A stretch of DNA of 64,000 bases, from NCBI RefSeq assembly GCF_001742165.1, contig NZ_CP016443.1, positions 1,798,001 to 1,862,000 of the forward strand, written 5' to 3'. Each line of letters starts with the position of its first letter. Positions within the stretch are counted from its first letter, which is position 1. A program made the translations under genes and the position numbers. Shown here piece after piece: positions 49,244-58,495 of this stretch. The stretch comes from Burkholderia stabilis. Its GTDB lineage: Bacteria > Pseudomonadota > Gammaproteobacteria > Burkholderiales > Burkholderiaceae. The notes below the pieces were generated by a model. The model saw only the letters and a program-made list of their open reading frames with translations, searched no databases and was not told the origin of the DNA.

Positions 49244-50851
49244 TTACATGCGGAACACGCCGAAGCGCGTATCGTCGATCGGCGCGTTCATCGACGCGGC
49301 CAGACCGAGCCCGAGCACGTCGCGCGTCTGCGCGGGATCGATCACGCCGTCGTCCCACAACCGTGCGCTCGCGTAATACGGATGCCCCTGGCGCTCGTAC
49401 TGGTCGCGGATCGGCTGCTTGAACGCATCCTCTTCCTCCGCCGACCACTCGCCGCCCTTCGCCTCGATGCCGTCGCGGCGCACGGTCGCGAGCACCGATG
49501 CGGCCTGCTCGCCGCCCATCACCGAGATTCGCGCATTCGGCCACATCCACAGGAAGCGCGGGCCGAATGCGCGGCCGCACATCCCGTAGTTGCCGGCGCC
49601 GAACGAGCCGCCGATGATGACCGTGAACTTCGGCACCTTCGCGTTCGACACGGCCGTCACCATCTTCGCGCCATGCCGCGCGATGCCTTCGTTTTCGTAC
49701 TTGCGCCCGACCATGAAGCCCGTGATGTTCTGCAGGAACACGAGCGGGATCTTGCGCTGGCAGCACAGCTCGATGAAATGCGCGCCCTTCACGGCCGATT
49801 CGGAAAACAGGATGCCGTTGTTCGCGACGATCCCGACCGGGTGGCCCCAGATGTGCGCGAAGCCCGTGACGAGCGTCGTGCCGTAGCGCGCCTTGAATTC
49901 GTCGAACTCGGAATCGTCGACGATGCGCGCGATCACTTCGCGCACGTCGAACGGTTTGCGCGTATCGACCGGAATCACGCCGTACAGGCTCTTCGCGTCG
50001 AAGCGCGGCGGCTTCGGCTCGCGCAGCGCCACCGGCGACGCGATCTTCGGCGCGAGGTGATCGACGATGTTGCGCGCGATCGACAGCGCATGTGCGTCGT
50101 TCTGCGCGAGGTGATCGGCCACACCCGACAGGCGCGTGTGCACGTCGCCGCCGCCGAGATCCTCGGCGCTCACTTCCTCGCCGGTCGCGGCCTTCACGAG
50201 CGGCGGCCCGCCCAGGAAAATCGTGCCCTGGTTCTTCACGATGATCGATTCGTCGCTCATCGCCGGCACGTACGCGCCGCCCGCCGTGCACGAGCCCATC
50301 ACGACGGCGATCTGCGCGATCCCCGCCGCCGACATCGTCGCCTGGTTGAAGAAGATGCGGCCGAAGTGGTCGCGATCGGGAAACACGTCGTCCTGGTTCG
50401 GCAGGTTCGCGCCGCCCGAATCGACGAGGTACACGCACGGCAGCCGGTTTTCCGCGGCGATCTCCTGCGCGCGCACGTGCTTCTTCACGGTGATCGGATA
50501 GTAGGTGCCGCCCTTGACCGTCGCGTCGTTGCACACGATCACGCACTCGCGGCCGGCGATCCGGCCGATCCCGGTGATGACGCCGGCGCCCGGCGCGTCG
50601 TCGTTGTACATGCCGTTCGCCGCGAGCTGCGACAGCTCGAGGAACGGCGCGCCGGGATCGAGCAGTTGCGCGATGCGGTCGCGCGGCAGCAGCTTGCCGC
50701 GCGACAGGTGCTTGTCGCGCGCGGCCTGACCGCCGCCTTGCGCGAGTTGTTCGATCTTCGCGCGCAGGTCGGCGACGATCGCCTCGAGCGCCGCGGCGTT
50801 GGTGCGGAAATCTTCCGAACGCGGGTTCAGTTTGGATTCGATGATCGGCAT
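49244..50851 (-). CDS. liuB: Methylcrotonyl-CoA carboxylase carboxyltransferase subunit
   Basis: This 535-residue protein has the acetyl/propionyl-type carboxyltransferase fold with [62 protein letters not shown] (the acyl-CoA site) and [27 protein letters not shown]. The last two are typical of MCC beta subunits. It forms the carboxylase complex with LiuD in the cytoplasm. It lies 31 bp after liuA. Confidence 0.92.
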   Translation of the reverse strand: MPIIESKLNPRSEDFRTNAAALEAIVADLRAKIEQLAQGGGQAARDKHLSRGKLLPRDRIAQLLDPGAPFLELSQLAANGMYNDDAPGAGVITGIGRIAGRECVIVCNDATVKGGTYYPITVKKHVRAQEIAAENRLPCVYLVDSGGANLPNQDDVFPDRDHFGRIFFNQATMSAAGIAQIAVVMGSCTAGGAYVPAMSDESIIVKNQGTIFLGGPPLVKAATGEEVSAEDLGGGDVHTRLSGVADHLAQNDAHALSIARNIVDHLAPKIASPVALREPKPPRFDAKSLYGVIPVDTRKPFDVREVIARIVDDSEFDEFKARYGTTLVTGFAHIWGHPVGIVANNGILFSESAVKGAHFIELCCQRKIPLVFLQNITGFMVGRKYENEGIARHGAKMVTAVSNAKVPKFTVIIGGSFGAGNYGMCGRAFGPRFLWMWPNARISVMGGEQAASVLATVRRDGIEAKGGEWSAEEEDAFKQPIRDQYERQGHPYYASARLWDDGVIDPAQTRDVLGLGLAASMNAPIDDTRFGVFRM

Positions 50852-50882
50852 CGACGGGGCTCCGTTCGCGTGGCTTGGGGCG

Positions 50883-52064
50883 TTACATCGTTTCCGCGAA
50901 CAACTCGCGGCCGATCAGCATCCGGCGGATCTCGCTCGTGCCGGCGCCGATCTCGTAGAGCTTCGCATCGCGCCACAGGCGGCCGACCGGATATTCGTTG
51001 ATGTAGCCGTTACCGCCGAGGATCTGGATCGCCTCGCCGGCCATCCACGTCGCCTTCTCGGCCGTGTAGAGGATCACGCCCGCGCAGTCCTTGCGCACCT
51101 GGCGAATGTGGTCGCTGCCAGCCGAGTCGAGATGGCGGCCGACCGCGTACAAATACGCGCGGCATGCCTGGAACGTGGTGTACATGTCGGCGACCTTGCC
51201 CTGGATCAGCTGGAATTCGCCGATCGACTGGCCGAACTGCTTGCGGTCGTGGATATACGGCACGACCGCGTCGAGACACGCGGCCATGATGCCCGTCGGG
51301 CCGCCCGACAGCACCGCGCGCTCGTAGTCGAGGCCGCTCATCAGCACCTTCACGCCGCCGTTGAGCTGGCCGAGGATGTTTTCCTCCGGCACCTCGACGT
51401 CCTGGAACACGAGCTCGCCCGTGTGCGAACCGCGCATGCCGAGCTTGTCGAGCTTCTGCGCGACCGAGAAGCCCTTCATCCCCTTCTCGACGATGAACGC
51501 GGTGATGCCGCGCGAGTTGGCTTCGATGTCCGTCTTCGCGTAGACGACGAGCGTGTCGCAATCGGGTCCGTTGGTGATCCACATCTTCGTGCCGTTCAGC
51601 ACGTAGCGATCGCCGCGCTTGTCGGCACGCAGCTTCATGCTGACGACGTCGGAGCCGGCGTTCGGTTCGCTCATCGCGAGCGCGCCGATGTGTTCGCCCG
51701 ACACGAGCTTCGGCAGGTATTTCTGCTTTTGCGCTTCGGTGCCGTTGCGGTGGATCTGGTTCACGCACAGGTTCGAGTGCGCGCCGTACGACAGGCCGAT
51801 CGACGCCGAAGCGCGCGAAATCTCTTCCATCGCGACCATGTGCGCGGTGTAGCCCATGTTCGCGCCGCCGTATTCCTCGGCGACCGTCATGCCGAGCACG
51901 CCGAGATCGCCGAACTTCTTCCACAGATCCATCGGAAACTGGTCGGTGCGGTCGACCTCCGCCGCGCGCGGCGTGATTTCCTTCGCCGCGAACGTCGCGA
52001 CAGCGTCACGCAGCATCTCGATGTCTTCACCGAGCATGAATTGCACGCCGGGCAGGTTGATCAT
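50883..52064 (-). CDS. liuA: Isovaleryl-CoA dehydrogenase
   Basis: This 393-residue acyl-CoA dehydrogenase has the FAD and substrate signatures [17 protein letters not shown] and [19 protein letters not shown], a middle beta domain, and the C-terminal [42 protein letters not shown]. Length and the [27 protein letters not shown] block match isovaleryl-CoA dehydrogenases. It oxidises isovaleryl-CoA and passes electrons to ETF. It is the first gene of the operon; upstream lie two TGAG-N5-CTCA operators and the divergent TetR gene. Confidence 0.92.
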   Translation of the reverse strand: MINLPGVQFMLGEDIEMLRDAVATFAAKEITPRAAEVDRTDQFPMDLWKKFGDLGVLGMTVAEEYGGANMGYTAHMVAMEEISRASASIGLSYGAHSNLCVNQIHRNGTEAQKQKYLPKLVSGEHIGALAMSEPNAGSDVVSMKLRADKRGDRYVLNGTKMWITNGPDCDTLVVYAKTDIEANSRGITAFIVEKGMKGFSVAQKLDKLGMRGSHTGELVFQDVEVPEENILGQLNGGVKVLMSGLDYERAVLSGGPTGIMAACLDAVVPYIHDRKQFGQSIGEFQLIQGKVADMYTTFQACRAYLYAVGRHLDSAGSDHIRQVRKDCAGVILYTAEKATWMAGEAIQILGGNGYINEYPVGRLWRDAKLYEIGAGTSEIRRMLIGRELFAETM

Positions 52065-52106
52065 GTCTCCTCCGTCTCCAGAAAGTGTGTCGCACGCACC
52101 GATTTC

Positions 52107-52119
52107 TGAGTTTCGCTCA
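52107..52119. promoter_or_regulatory. TetR-type operator near liuA
   Basis: TGAGTTTCGCTCA has inverted half-sites TGAG/CTCA separated by 5 bp, 43 bp upstream of the liuA start. Its twin at 52208 shares the half-sites. Confidence 0.55.
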
Positions 52120-52207
52120 AATCGAATGAATGCGCCGATTCATTGACCCATACAGCGGAAATTTTGCACAGTTTCGCGCCTCGTCGCATTCGGCGTCAAT
52201 AGTTTTT

Positions 52208-52220
52208 TGAGTGACACTCA
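52208..52220. promoter_or_regulatory. TetR-type operator near the regulator gene
   Basis: TGAGTGACACTCA is a 13-bp inverted repeat (half-sites TGAGTG/CACTCA overlapping) just upstream of the TetR start codon. It is 101 bp from the site near liuA, so one regulator could close both promoters. Confidence 0.65.
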
Positions 52221-52234
52221 GATATCATGCCGAC

Positions 52235-52981
52235 ATGACAGCCGCTACCGCCGACACCATGACCGACACCGTCAAAGCCGACCGCGCCGACGCGCCGCGC
52301 GCGCCCGCCGGGCGCAAATCCCAGCAGCGCGTGCAGGACATCCTGCGCGCCGGTCGTGAAGTGTTTGCCGAAAAGGGTTACGAGCATGCGACGGCCGCCG
52401 AGATCGCGCAGCGCGTCGGCGTGTCGGAGGCGACGGTGTTCAGCTACTTTCGCGGCAAGCGCGAGCTGTGTGCGCGTGTGATCGCGGATTGGTACGACGA
52501 AATCATCGCCGCGTTCGAGCACGGGATGCCGCAGGATGCGTCGGTGCAGCAGCAGTTCGCGTTCATCGTGCGCACCCACCTGCGGCTGATGCTGGTGAAC
52601 GGCACCGGGCTGTGTGCACTCGTGCTGTCGGAAGGCCGCGCGAAGCAGCATGCGCTGAGCGACGAGCTCACCGCGCTGCAGCGCCGCTACACGGCGCCGC
52701 TGATGGACGTGCTCGCGCGCGGCCAGGCGGCCGGGCTGGTCCGTGCGGACATGCCGCAGAGCCTGCTGCGCTCGATGGTGTTCGGGCCGATCGAGCACGT
52801 GCTGTGGGATGCGATCCTCGGGCACCGCAAGCTCGATACGGAAGCGACGGCCACGCAGCTGGTCGACATGCTGTGGGCCGCCGTGCAACCGCCGGCGCCG
52901 CAACAGGCGGCGCTCGTGCGTTTCAGGAACGAGGTCGCGGAAGCGGTGCGGCGACTGGAAGGGCAAGCGTCACGCGCGTAA
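52235..52981 (+). CDS. TetR-family regulator divergent from liuABCD
   Basis: This 248-residue protein is read from the ATG at 52235; a GTG at 52211 and an ATG at 52259 are alternatives and no clear SD decides. The HTH (about 27-70) contains VQDILRAGREVFAEKGYEHATAAEIAQRVGVSEATVFSYF, a standard TetR pattern. The C-terminal ligand domain has no recognisable subtype. It is divergent from the leucine operon and both promoters carry TGAG-N5-CTCA sites, so it most likely represses liuABCD and itself. In betaproteobacteria a TetR regulator (called LiuQ) has been proposed for this pathway. Confidence 0.85.
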   Translation: MTAATADTMTDTVKADRADAPRAPAGRKSQQRVQDILRAGREVFAEKGYEHATAAEIAQRVGVSEATVFSYFRGKRELCARVIADWYDEIIAAFEHGMPQDASVQQQFAFIVRTHLRLMLVNGTGLCALVLSEGRAKQHALSDELTALQRRYTAPLMDVLARGQAAGLVRADMPQSLLRSMVFGPIEHVLWDAILGHRKLDTEATATQLVDMLWAAVQPPAPQQAALVRFRNEVAEAVRRLEGQASRA

Positions 52982-53054
52982 TCGGTACCGGCCGGCGGCG
53001 CGAAGCGCCTGCCGCCTTGCCGCATCGCCGCTTCGATCGCGCGGCAATCCGCCG

Positions 53055-53543
53055 CTACGAATCTTCTCCGACCCGCAGCGGCGCGCGGCTCTGCTCGTTG
53101 TTCAAATGGACGAACTTGCGCAACAGGCGCACCAGTTCCTGTGAATCGTCCTCGCCCATGCCGTCGAACAGGCCGGCACGCAGTTCCTTCACCGACGGAA
53201 TCAGGTGCGTCAGCAGTTCGACGCCCATCGGCGTCAGCAGCAGGCGCCGCTGACGTCGCGGCAGCACTTCGCGGACGATCAATCCTTTCGCTTCGAGCCG
53301 GACCGCGAGGTCCGCGGTCGTCGACGTGTCGAGCGCCACCCGCTGCGCGAGCGTCACCTGATCAAGCCCCGGACACTCGTACAGCATCCGCAGGACCGCG
53401 TACTGCACCGGTGTCACGTCCCGGCCCAGCTTCTCGTAGAACATCGCAACCGCGATCTGGTGCGCACGCCGGATCAGGTGCCCGGGTTCGTCGTACAGAT
53501 CGAGCGGGAAAGCCGGCGCGTCGGCGGGATTCGTTTTTTCCAT
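53055..53543 (-). CDS. MarR-family regulator of the aromatic demethylase cluster
   Basis: This 162-residue protein is read from the ATG at 53543 (MEKTNPADAPAFP); the longer frame lacks MarR features. The winged HTH spans PVQYAVLRMLYECPGLDQVTLAQRVALDTSTTADLAVRLEAKGLI and the basic wing RREVLPRRQRRLLLTPMG in the frame. MarR-family proteins often control aromatic-acid genes by releasing DNA on binding a phenolic compound. It is divergent from vanA and a nested palindrome occurs between them at 53659-53684. Confidence 0.88.
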   Translation of the reverse strand: MEKTNPADAPAFPLDLYDEPGHLIRRAHQIAVAMFYEKLGRDVTPVQYAVLRMLYECPGLDQVTLAQRVALDTSTTADLAVRLEAKGLIVREVLPRRQRRLLLTPMGVELLTHLIPSVKELRAGLFDGMGEDDSQELVRLLRKFVHLNNEQSRAPLRVGEDS

Positions 53544-53658
53544 GAATGAGTCGATGACATAGGCGGCGCACGCCGTTGCGTACGCCCGCGGCATGGCGCT
53601 GCCTCGCGCCATTTCCCGGGAAAACCAGTATACCGCTCGCCTTGCCCCTGCCAATCTC

Positions 53659-53684
53659 AATGAGTACACTGAATCTCATTCAGT
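53659..53684. promoter_or_regulatory. Nested palindromic operator between MarR gene and vanA
   Basis: AATGAG/CTCATT (53659-53680, 10-base spacer) overlaps a 17-bp perfect palindrome ACTGAATCTCATTCAGT (53668-53684). It is 52 bp upstream of the vanA start and 116 bp from the MarR start. It is the likely site of the adjacent MarR protein. Confidence 0.65.
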
Positions 53685-53735
53685 ACACGGAATGAAGAAT
53701 TGCCGCGTATCAGCGGCACCGCCCTGAAGGAGACG

Positions 53736-54821
53736 ATGAACGTGTTTCTCAAGAACGCTTGGTATGTGGCGTGCACGCCCGATGAAATCGACGGCAAGCC
53801 GCTGGGCCGCAGGATTTGCAGCGAATCGATGGTGTTTTACCGCGCGGCGAACGGTCAGGTCGCCGCGCTCGAGGACTTCTGCCCGCACCGCGGCGCGCCG
53901 CTGTCGCTGGGATTCGTGCGCGACGGCGTGCTCGTGTGCGGCTATCACGGGCTGGAAATGGGCTGCAACGGCCGGGCAGCCGGCATGCCGGGCCAGCGCG
54001 TCGGCGGATTCCCGCCGATTCGCAGTTTCCCGGTGGTGGAGCGGTACGGATTCATCTGGGTCTGGCCGGGCGATGCGTCCGAGGCCGATCCGGACAAGCT
54101 GCACGCGCTGCCGTGGGCCGAAGATCCGGCCTGGGCGCACGGCGGCGGCCTGTACCACATCCGTTGCGACTACCGGCTGATGATCGACAACCTGATGGAC
54201 CTCACGCACGAGACCTACGTGCATGCAACGAGCATCGGCCAGAAGGAAATCGACGAAGCGCCGCCGAAGACAACCAGCCAGGGCGACGAAGTCGTCACGA
54301 GCCGCTTCATGGAGAACGTGATGCCGCCGCCGTTCTGGCAGATGGCGCTGCGCGGCAACGGGCTGGCCGACGACGTGCCGGTCGACCGCTGGCAGATCTG
54401 CCGCTTCACGCCACCGAGCCACGTGATGATCGAAGTCGGCGTCGCGCACGCGGGCCACGGCGGCTACGACGCGCCGGCCGGGCTGAAGGCGTCGTCGATC
54501 GTGGTCGACTTCATCACGCCCGAGACGGAAACCTCGATCTGGTATTTCTGGGGGATGGCGCGCAACTTCCGGCCCGACGATCACGCGCTGACCGCCGAGA
54601 TCCGCGAAGGCCAGGGCAAGATCTTCGCCGAGGATCTCGAGATGCTCGAGCGCCAGCAGCGCAATCTCGAGCAGTGGCCGGACCGCAAGCTGCTCAAGCT
54701 CAACATCGACGCCGGCGGCGTGCTGTCGCGCAAGGTGATCGAACGACTGCTCGCCGACGAAAACGCATCGGCCCCGCCGCGCCCCGTGATTCCGGTCGCG
54801 CACATCAAGGAGGCGTCATGA
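53736..54821 (+). CDS. vanA: Vanillate O-demethylase oxygenase-type Rieske protein
   Basis: This 361-residue protein is read from the ATG at 53736 (GAAGGAG upstream). The Rieske centre is C49-P-H51 and C68-x2-H71. The mononuclear-iron site is in DNLMDLTHETYVH, with H158 and H163 and an upstream Asp. The N-terminus FLKNAWYVAC is typical of VanA-type oxygenases. It demethylates methoxylated aromatics such as vanillate with electrons from the reductase encoded next; the exact substrate is not fixed by the sequence. Its stop overlaps the reductase start (ATGA). Confidence 0.85.
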   Translation: MNVFLKNAWYVACTPDEIDGKPLGRRICSESMVFYRAANGQVAALEDFCPHRGAPLSLGFVRDGVLVCGYHGLEMGCNGRAAGMPGQRVGGFPPIRSFPVVERYGFIWVWPGDASEADPDKLHALPWAEDPAWAHGGGLYHIRCDYRLMIDNLMDLTHETYVHATSIGQKEIDEAPPKTTSQGDEVVTSRFMENVMPPPFWQMALRGNGLADDVPVDRWQICRFTPPSHVMIEVGVAHAGHGGYDAPAGLKASSIVVDFITPETETSIWYFWGMARNFRPDDHALTAEIREGQGKIFAEDLEMLERQQRNLEQWPDRKLLKLNIDAGGVLSRKVIERLLADENASAPPRPVIPVAHIKEAS

Positions 54822-55783
54822 GCACCGCGACGCTGACCGTGCGCGTGGCCCGCAAGTGGCAGGAAGCGCGCGACATCTGCGGCTTCGAATTCGTCAGCGA
54901 CGACGGTTCGCCGCTGCCGCGCTTCGACGCCGGCGCGCATATCGACGTGCATTTGCCGGGCGGGCTCGTGCGCCAGTACTCGCTGTGCAATCCCCCGGAG
55001 CACGGCGATCGCTATCAGATCGCGGTGCTGCGCGATGCCGCGGGCCGAGGCGGGTCGCGCGCCATTCACGACGAAGTCCGGCAAGGCGATACCGTGCGGA
55101 TCGGCATGCCGCGCAATCAATTCCCGCTCGCCCCCGACGCCCCACACCACCTGTTGCTCGCGGGCGGGATCGGCGTCACGCCGATTCTCTGCATGGCGGA
55201 ACGGCTGTTCTCGTCCGGCATGTCATTCGACATGCACTACTGCGCACGTTCGACCGATCGCATGGCCTTCGTCGAGCGGATCAACGCCGCCGGGTTCCAT
55301 GACCGCGCCCGCTTCCATGTCGACGACGGCGACGCCGCGCAACGCTTCGACCTGGCCTCCGTGCTCGCCGCCGCGCCTGACGGCACGCACCTTTACGTAT
55401 GCGGCCCGCGCGGCTTCATGGACGCGGTGCTGAACGCAGCGCGCGAGCGCAACTGGGCCGACGAGCGGCTGCATTACGAGTTCTTCGGCGGCGCGGTTGC
55501 GTCGTCTGGCGCGGATCGCGCGTTCCAGGTCCGCATCGCGAGCAGCGGCAAGGTGATCGACGTGCCGGCCGAATGCACGGTCATCGCGGCGCTGGCGGCC
55601 AACGGCGTCGACGTGCTGACGTCGTGCGAGCAGGGCGTATGCGGCACGTGCGTGACGCGCGTGCTCGACGGCGAGCCCGATCATCGCGATTCGTATCTGA
55701 CGGAGGCGGAACAAGCGGCCGGCGACCAGTTCATGCCGTGCTGTTCGCGATCCCGAACCGACCTGCTGGTGCTCGATCTGTAG
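54818..55783 (+). CDS. vanB: Rieske oxygenase reductase, VanB type
   Basis: This 321-residue protein overlaps vanA by ATGA and has AAGGAGG upstream. Domain order is FAD-binding (RQYSLCNPP near residue 54), NAD-binding (LLLAGGIGVTPILCMAERL, YVCGPRGFMDAVLNAA) and a C-terminal plant-type [2Fe-2S] ferredoxin with CEQGVCGTC and a fourth cysteine in FMPCCSRS. This is the class IA reductase layout. It should feed the VanA-type oxygenase and perhaps the second oxygenase 49 bp downstream. Confidence 0.9.
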   Translation: MSTATLTVRVARKWQEARDICGFEFVSDDGSPLPRFDAGAHIDVHLPGGLVRQYSLCNPPEHGDRYQIAVLRDAAGRGGSRAIHDEVRQGDTVRIGMPRNQFPLAPDAPHHLLLAGGIGVTPILCMAERLFSSGMSFDMHYCARSTDRMAFVERINAAGFHDRARFHVDDGDAAQRFDLASVLAAAPDGTHLYVCGPRGFMDAVLNAARERNWADERLHYEFFGGAVASSGADRAFQVRIASSGKVIDVPAECTVIAALAANGVDVLTSCEQGVCGTCVTRVLDGEPDHRDSYLTEAEQAAGDQFMPCCSRSRTDLLVLDL

Positions 55784-55831
55784 ACGAACCGCCCGGCACG
55801 AGGCGGCCAACCCCAATACTGGAGACGATCA

Positions 55832-56893
55832 ATGAAGCAAGATGCCGGACCACCGACCAATACGACTCAATTCCCGATCGACCGATGGTGGGTCGCCGCG
55901 CTGTCATCCGAACTGACGGACAAACCCGTCGCCCGCACCCTGCTCGGCCGCCCGGTCGTCCTGTTCCGGTTGCCGTCCGGAGAAATCGGCGCGCTGGAGG
56001 ATCGCTGCTGCCACAAGTCGCTGCCGCTGTCGTGCGGCTCGCTCGAAGCGCGCGGCCTGCGCTGCGGCTACCACGGCCTGCTGTTCGACCGCGGCGGCAC
56101 GTGCGTGGAAATTCCCGGCCAGGACCGGATTCCGGCGAAGGCGTGCGTATCGTCGTATCCGGTACAGGAACAAGACGCCATCGTGTGGATCTGGATCGGC
56201 GCCGACGCGCACGCCCGACCGACCTGCGCGCCGCCGCGCTATGCGTTCCACACGGATCCTCAATACCGGTTCGGCGGCGGCAACTACCATTACGACGCAC
56301 CGTATCAGCTGATTCACGACAACCTGATGGACCTGAGCCACCTGGGCTACGTCCATCTGAAAACGATCGGCGGCAACGCGCCGCTGCACATGGGTGCGCA
56401 AACCTGCGTCAGCACCGACGGCGACACGGTGACGCTGGTCCGCCGGATGCCGGATTCCGACCCGCCACCGACCTACACCGCCGCATGGCCGTTCGCGGGC
56501 CGCGTCGATCGCTGGCAGGAAATCGAGTTTCATGTGTCCCACATCCGGATCTGGACCGGCGCGATGGACGCCGGCACCGGCGACCTGCTCGATCCCGCGC
56601 GCGGCGGCTTTCACATGCGCGGCTTCCACGGCATCACGCCCGAGACGGACACCACGACGCACTACTTCTGGACCGTCGCGACCAACCCCCAGCACGACGT
56701 CGACCGCGTCGCGCAAACGGTCATCGAGCAATCCGCGGCGACCTTCGATGAGGACAAGACCGTGATCGAAGCGCAATACCGGAATCAGGTGCGGTTTCCG
56801 GGCGGCCGCCAGATCGACATTCACGTCGACGCGGGGCCCAATCGCGCACGGCGCGTGATCGAGCGGCTCCTGCTGCAACCCGAACCCGCATAA
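55832..56893 (+). CDS. Second Rieske non-heme iron oxygenase (VanA-like paralogue)
   Basis: This 353-residue protein has a Rieske centre C59-C60-H61 and C78-x2-H81 (the usual Pro between Cys and His is Cys) and an iron site in DNLMDLSHLGYVH. The catalytic domain resembles VanA and dicamba/aromatic O-demethylase oxygenases but is diverged from the neighbour. No second reductase gene is present, so it probably shares the VanB-type protein. Substrate unknown, likely another methoxylated aromatic of the same cluster. Confidence 0.82.
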   Translation: MKQDAGPPTNTTQFPIDRWWVAALSSELTDKPVARTLLGRPVVLFRLPSGEIGALEDRCCHKSLPLSCGSLEARGLRCGYHGLLFDRGGTCVEIPGQDRIPAKACVSSYPVQEQDAIVWIWIGADAHARPTCAPPRYAFHTDPQYRFGGGNYHYDAPYQLIHDNLMDLSHLGYVHLKTIGGNAPLHMGAQTCVSTDGDTVTLVRRMPDSDPPPTYTAAWPFAGRVDRWQEIEFHVSHIRIWTGAMDAGTGDLLDPARGGFHMRGFHGITPETDTTTHYFWTVATNPQHDVDRVAQTVIEQSAATFDEDKTVIEAQYRNQVRFPGGRQIDIHVDAGPNRARRVIERLLLQPEPA

Positions 56894-57049
56894 CCATCGC
56901 GCCGGCGCGCGAACGACGCCTGCCGGTCGCGGCGGACGTTCCCCGGGTTGCGCGTCAACCCGCGCATACGCTTTCGTCCCGTTCGCTTCTGCCGGCGTCG
57001 ATTCCATCCCATTCAATTAGTCATACTACTTTTTCGAAGGATCTTTGAC

Positions 57050-58393
57050 GTGAGCGCAAATATCCGCAATACGATCGACGCATCCCCGATGAGCGCGTTC
57101 CAGACGATGGCAGTCACGGCCTGCGTCGTGCTGAACATGCTCGACGGTTTCGACGTGCTGGCCATCGCGTTTGCCGCGCCGCACCTGGCGGCCGAATGGA
57201 AACTGAGCGGCAAGGAAATCGGCCTGCTGCTGAGTGCCGGGCTGGCCGGCATGGGCATCGGCTCGGTGCTGATCGCGCCGCTGGCCGACCGGGTCGGCCG
57301 CCGCCGCATCATCCTGCTCTGCCTCGCCGTGATCTCGTCCGGGATGCTGGCCTGCGCGGCCACGCACAGCACGCTGCAACTCGCGGTCGCGCGTGCCTAT
57401 ACGGGGCTCGGCATCGGCGGCATGCTCGCGAGCCTGACCGTCATCAGCGGCGAATACGCGTCGAACAAATGGCGCAGCGCCGCGATCGGCATGCAGTCGA
57501 CCGGCTACGCGATCGGCGCTACCGCCGGCGGCGTCATCGCCGGTTACCTGCTGTCGGTGTGGGGATGGCGCAGCGTGTTCGCGTTCGGCGGCATCCTGAC
57601 CTTGATGTCGATCCCGATGGTGCTCGCGCTGCTGCCGGAATCGCTCGACTTCCTGCTGGCGCGACGTCCGGACAACGCACTGCAGAAAATCAACCGCATC
57701 CTCGCAAGAATGAAGCGTGCGCCGATCGATGCGCTGCCGACCGCGACTGCGTCCGTCGACACGGCGAGCCCCGCATCGAGCTGGACGGCCGTGCTGCGCG
57801 CACCGCTCACGCGCCGCACGATCGCGCTGTGGATCGCGTTCTTTCTCGTGATGGGCAGCTTCTACTTCGTCGTGAGCTGGACGCCGAAGCTGCTGGTCCA
57901 GGCCGGGCTGTCGGCATCCCAAGGCGTAACCGGCGGCGTGCTGCTCAATCTCGGCGGCATCGCCGGCGCGTCGCTCTTCAGCCTGCTGTCGACGCGGTTC
58001 AGCCTGCGCAACCTGCTGGGCGCGACGCTGCTGCTGGGCGGTGTGCTGATGGTCGTGTTCGGCGCGAACACGGGCGCCCTCGGCATCGGGATGACCGTCG
58101 GGGTGTTCCTCGGTGCCGTGATCAATGCGTGCGTGGCCGGCATGTACGCGCTGTCGCCGACGCCGTATCCCGCCGAGATCCGCACGACCGGCATCGGCCT
58201 CGCGGTCGGCATCGGCCGCCTCGGCGCGATCCTGTCGCCGATGACGGTCGGCGCACTGCTGGACGACGGCTGGTCCGTGTCCCACCTCTATCTCGCGTTC
58301 CTCGTGCCGATGGCCGGCGCGGCGATCGCCGTCGCCGTGGTCGGCGCGCGTCCCGCGGCACCGCGCCGGCAACGCGATCCGGCGATGTCGTAA
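57050..58393 (+). CDS. MFS transporter, aromatic acid:H+ symporter type
   Basis: This 447-residue protein is read from a GTG at 57050 with AAGGA upstream; the earlier in-frame start at 56948 gives a basic, non-membrane N-terminus. Twelve helices are visible. MFS signatures are DGFDVLAIAFAAPHL in helix 1, LADRVGRRRIILL after helix 2 and RARAYTGLGIGGMLASL-type helix 4 (in frame ARAYTGLGIGGML). The D-G-F-D motif in helix 1 is characteristic of the AAHS family that imports benzoate, protocatechuate and vanillate. It fits as the uptake system for the cluster's substrate. Confidence 0.87.
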   Translation: MSANIRNTIDASPMSAFQTMAVTACVVLNMLDGFDVLAIAFAAPHLAAEWKLSGKEIGLLLSAGLAGMGIGSVLIAPLADRVGRRRIILLCLAVISSGMLACAATHSTLQLAVARAYTGLGIGGMLASLTVISGEYASNKWRSAAIGMQSTGYAIGATAGGVIAGYLLSVWGWRSVFAFGGILTLMSIPMVLALLPESLDFLLARRPDNALQKINRILARMKRAPIDALPTATASVDTASPASSWTAVLRAPLTRRTIALWIAFFLVMGSFYFVVSWTPKLLVQAGLSASQGVTGGVLLNLGGIAGASLFSLLSTRFSLRNLLGATLLLGGVLMVVFGANTGALGIGMTVGVFLGAVINACVAGMYALSPTPYPAEIRTTGIGLAVGIGRLGAILSPMTVGALLDDGWSVSHLYLAFLVPMAGAAIAVAVVGARPAAPRRQRDPAMS

Positions 58394-58495
58394 CGCGCGA
58401 CGCCCGCAGTCTTGCCGATACCCGTCGGCATCCCGGCCATATCCGGGTCAATAAAAAAATCGATAAGCATATCTACATACTGTTTGGAGACAGCC

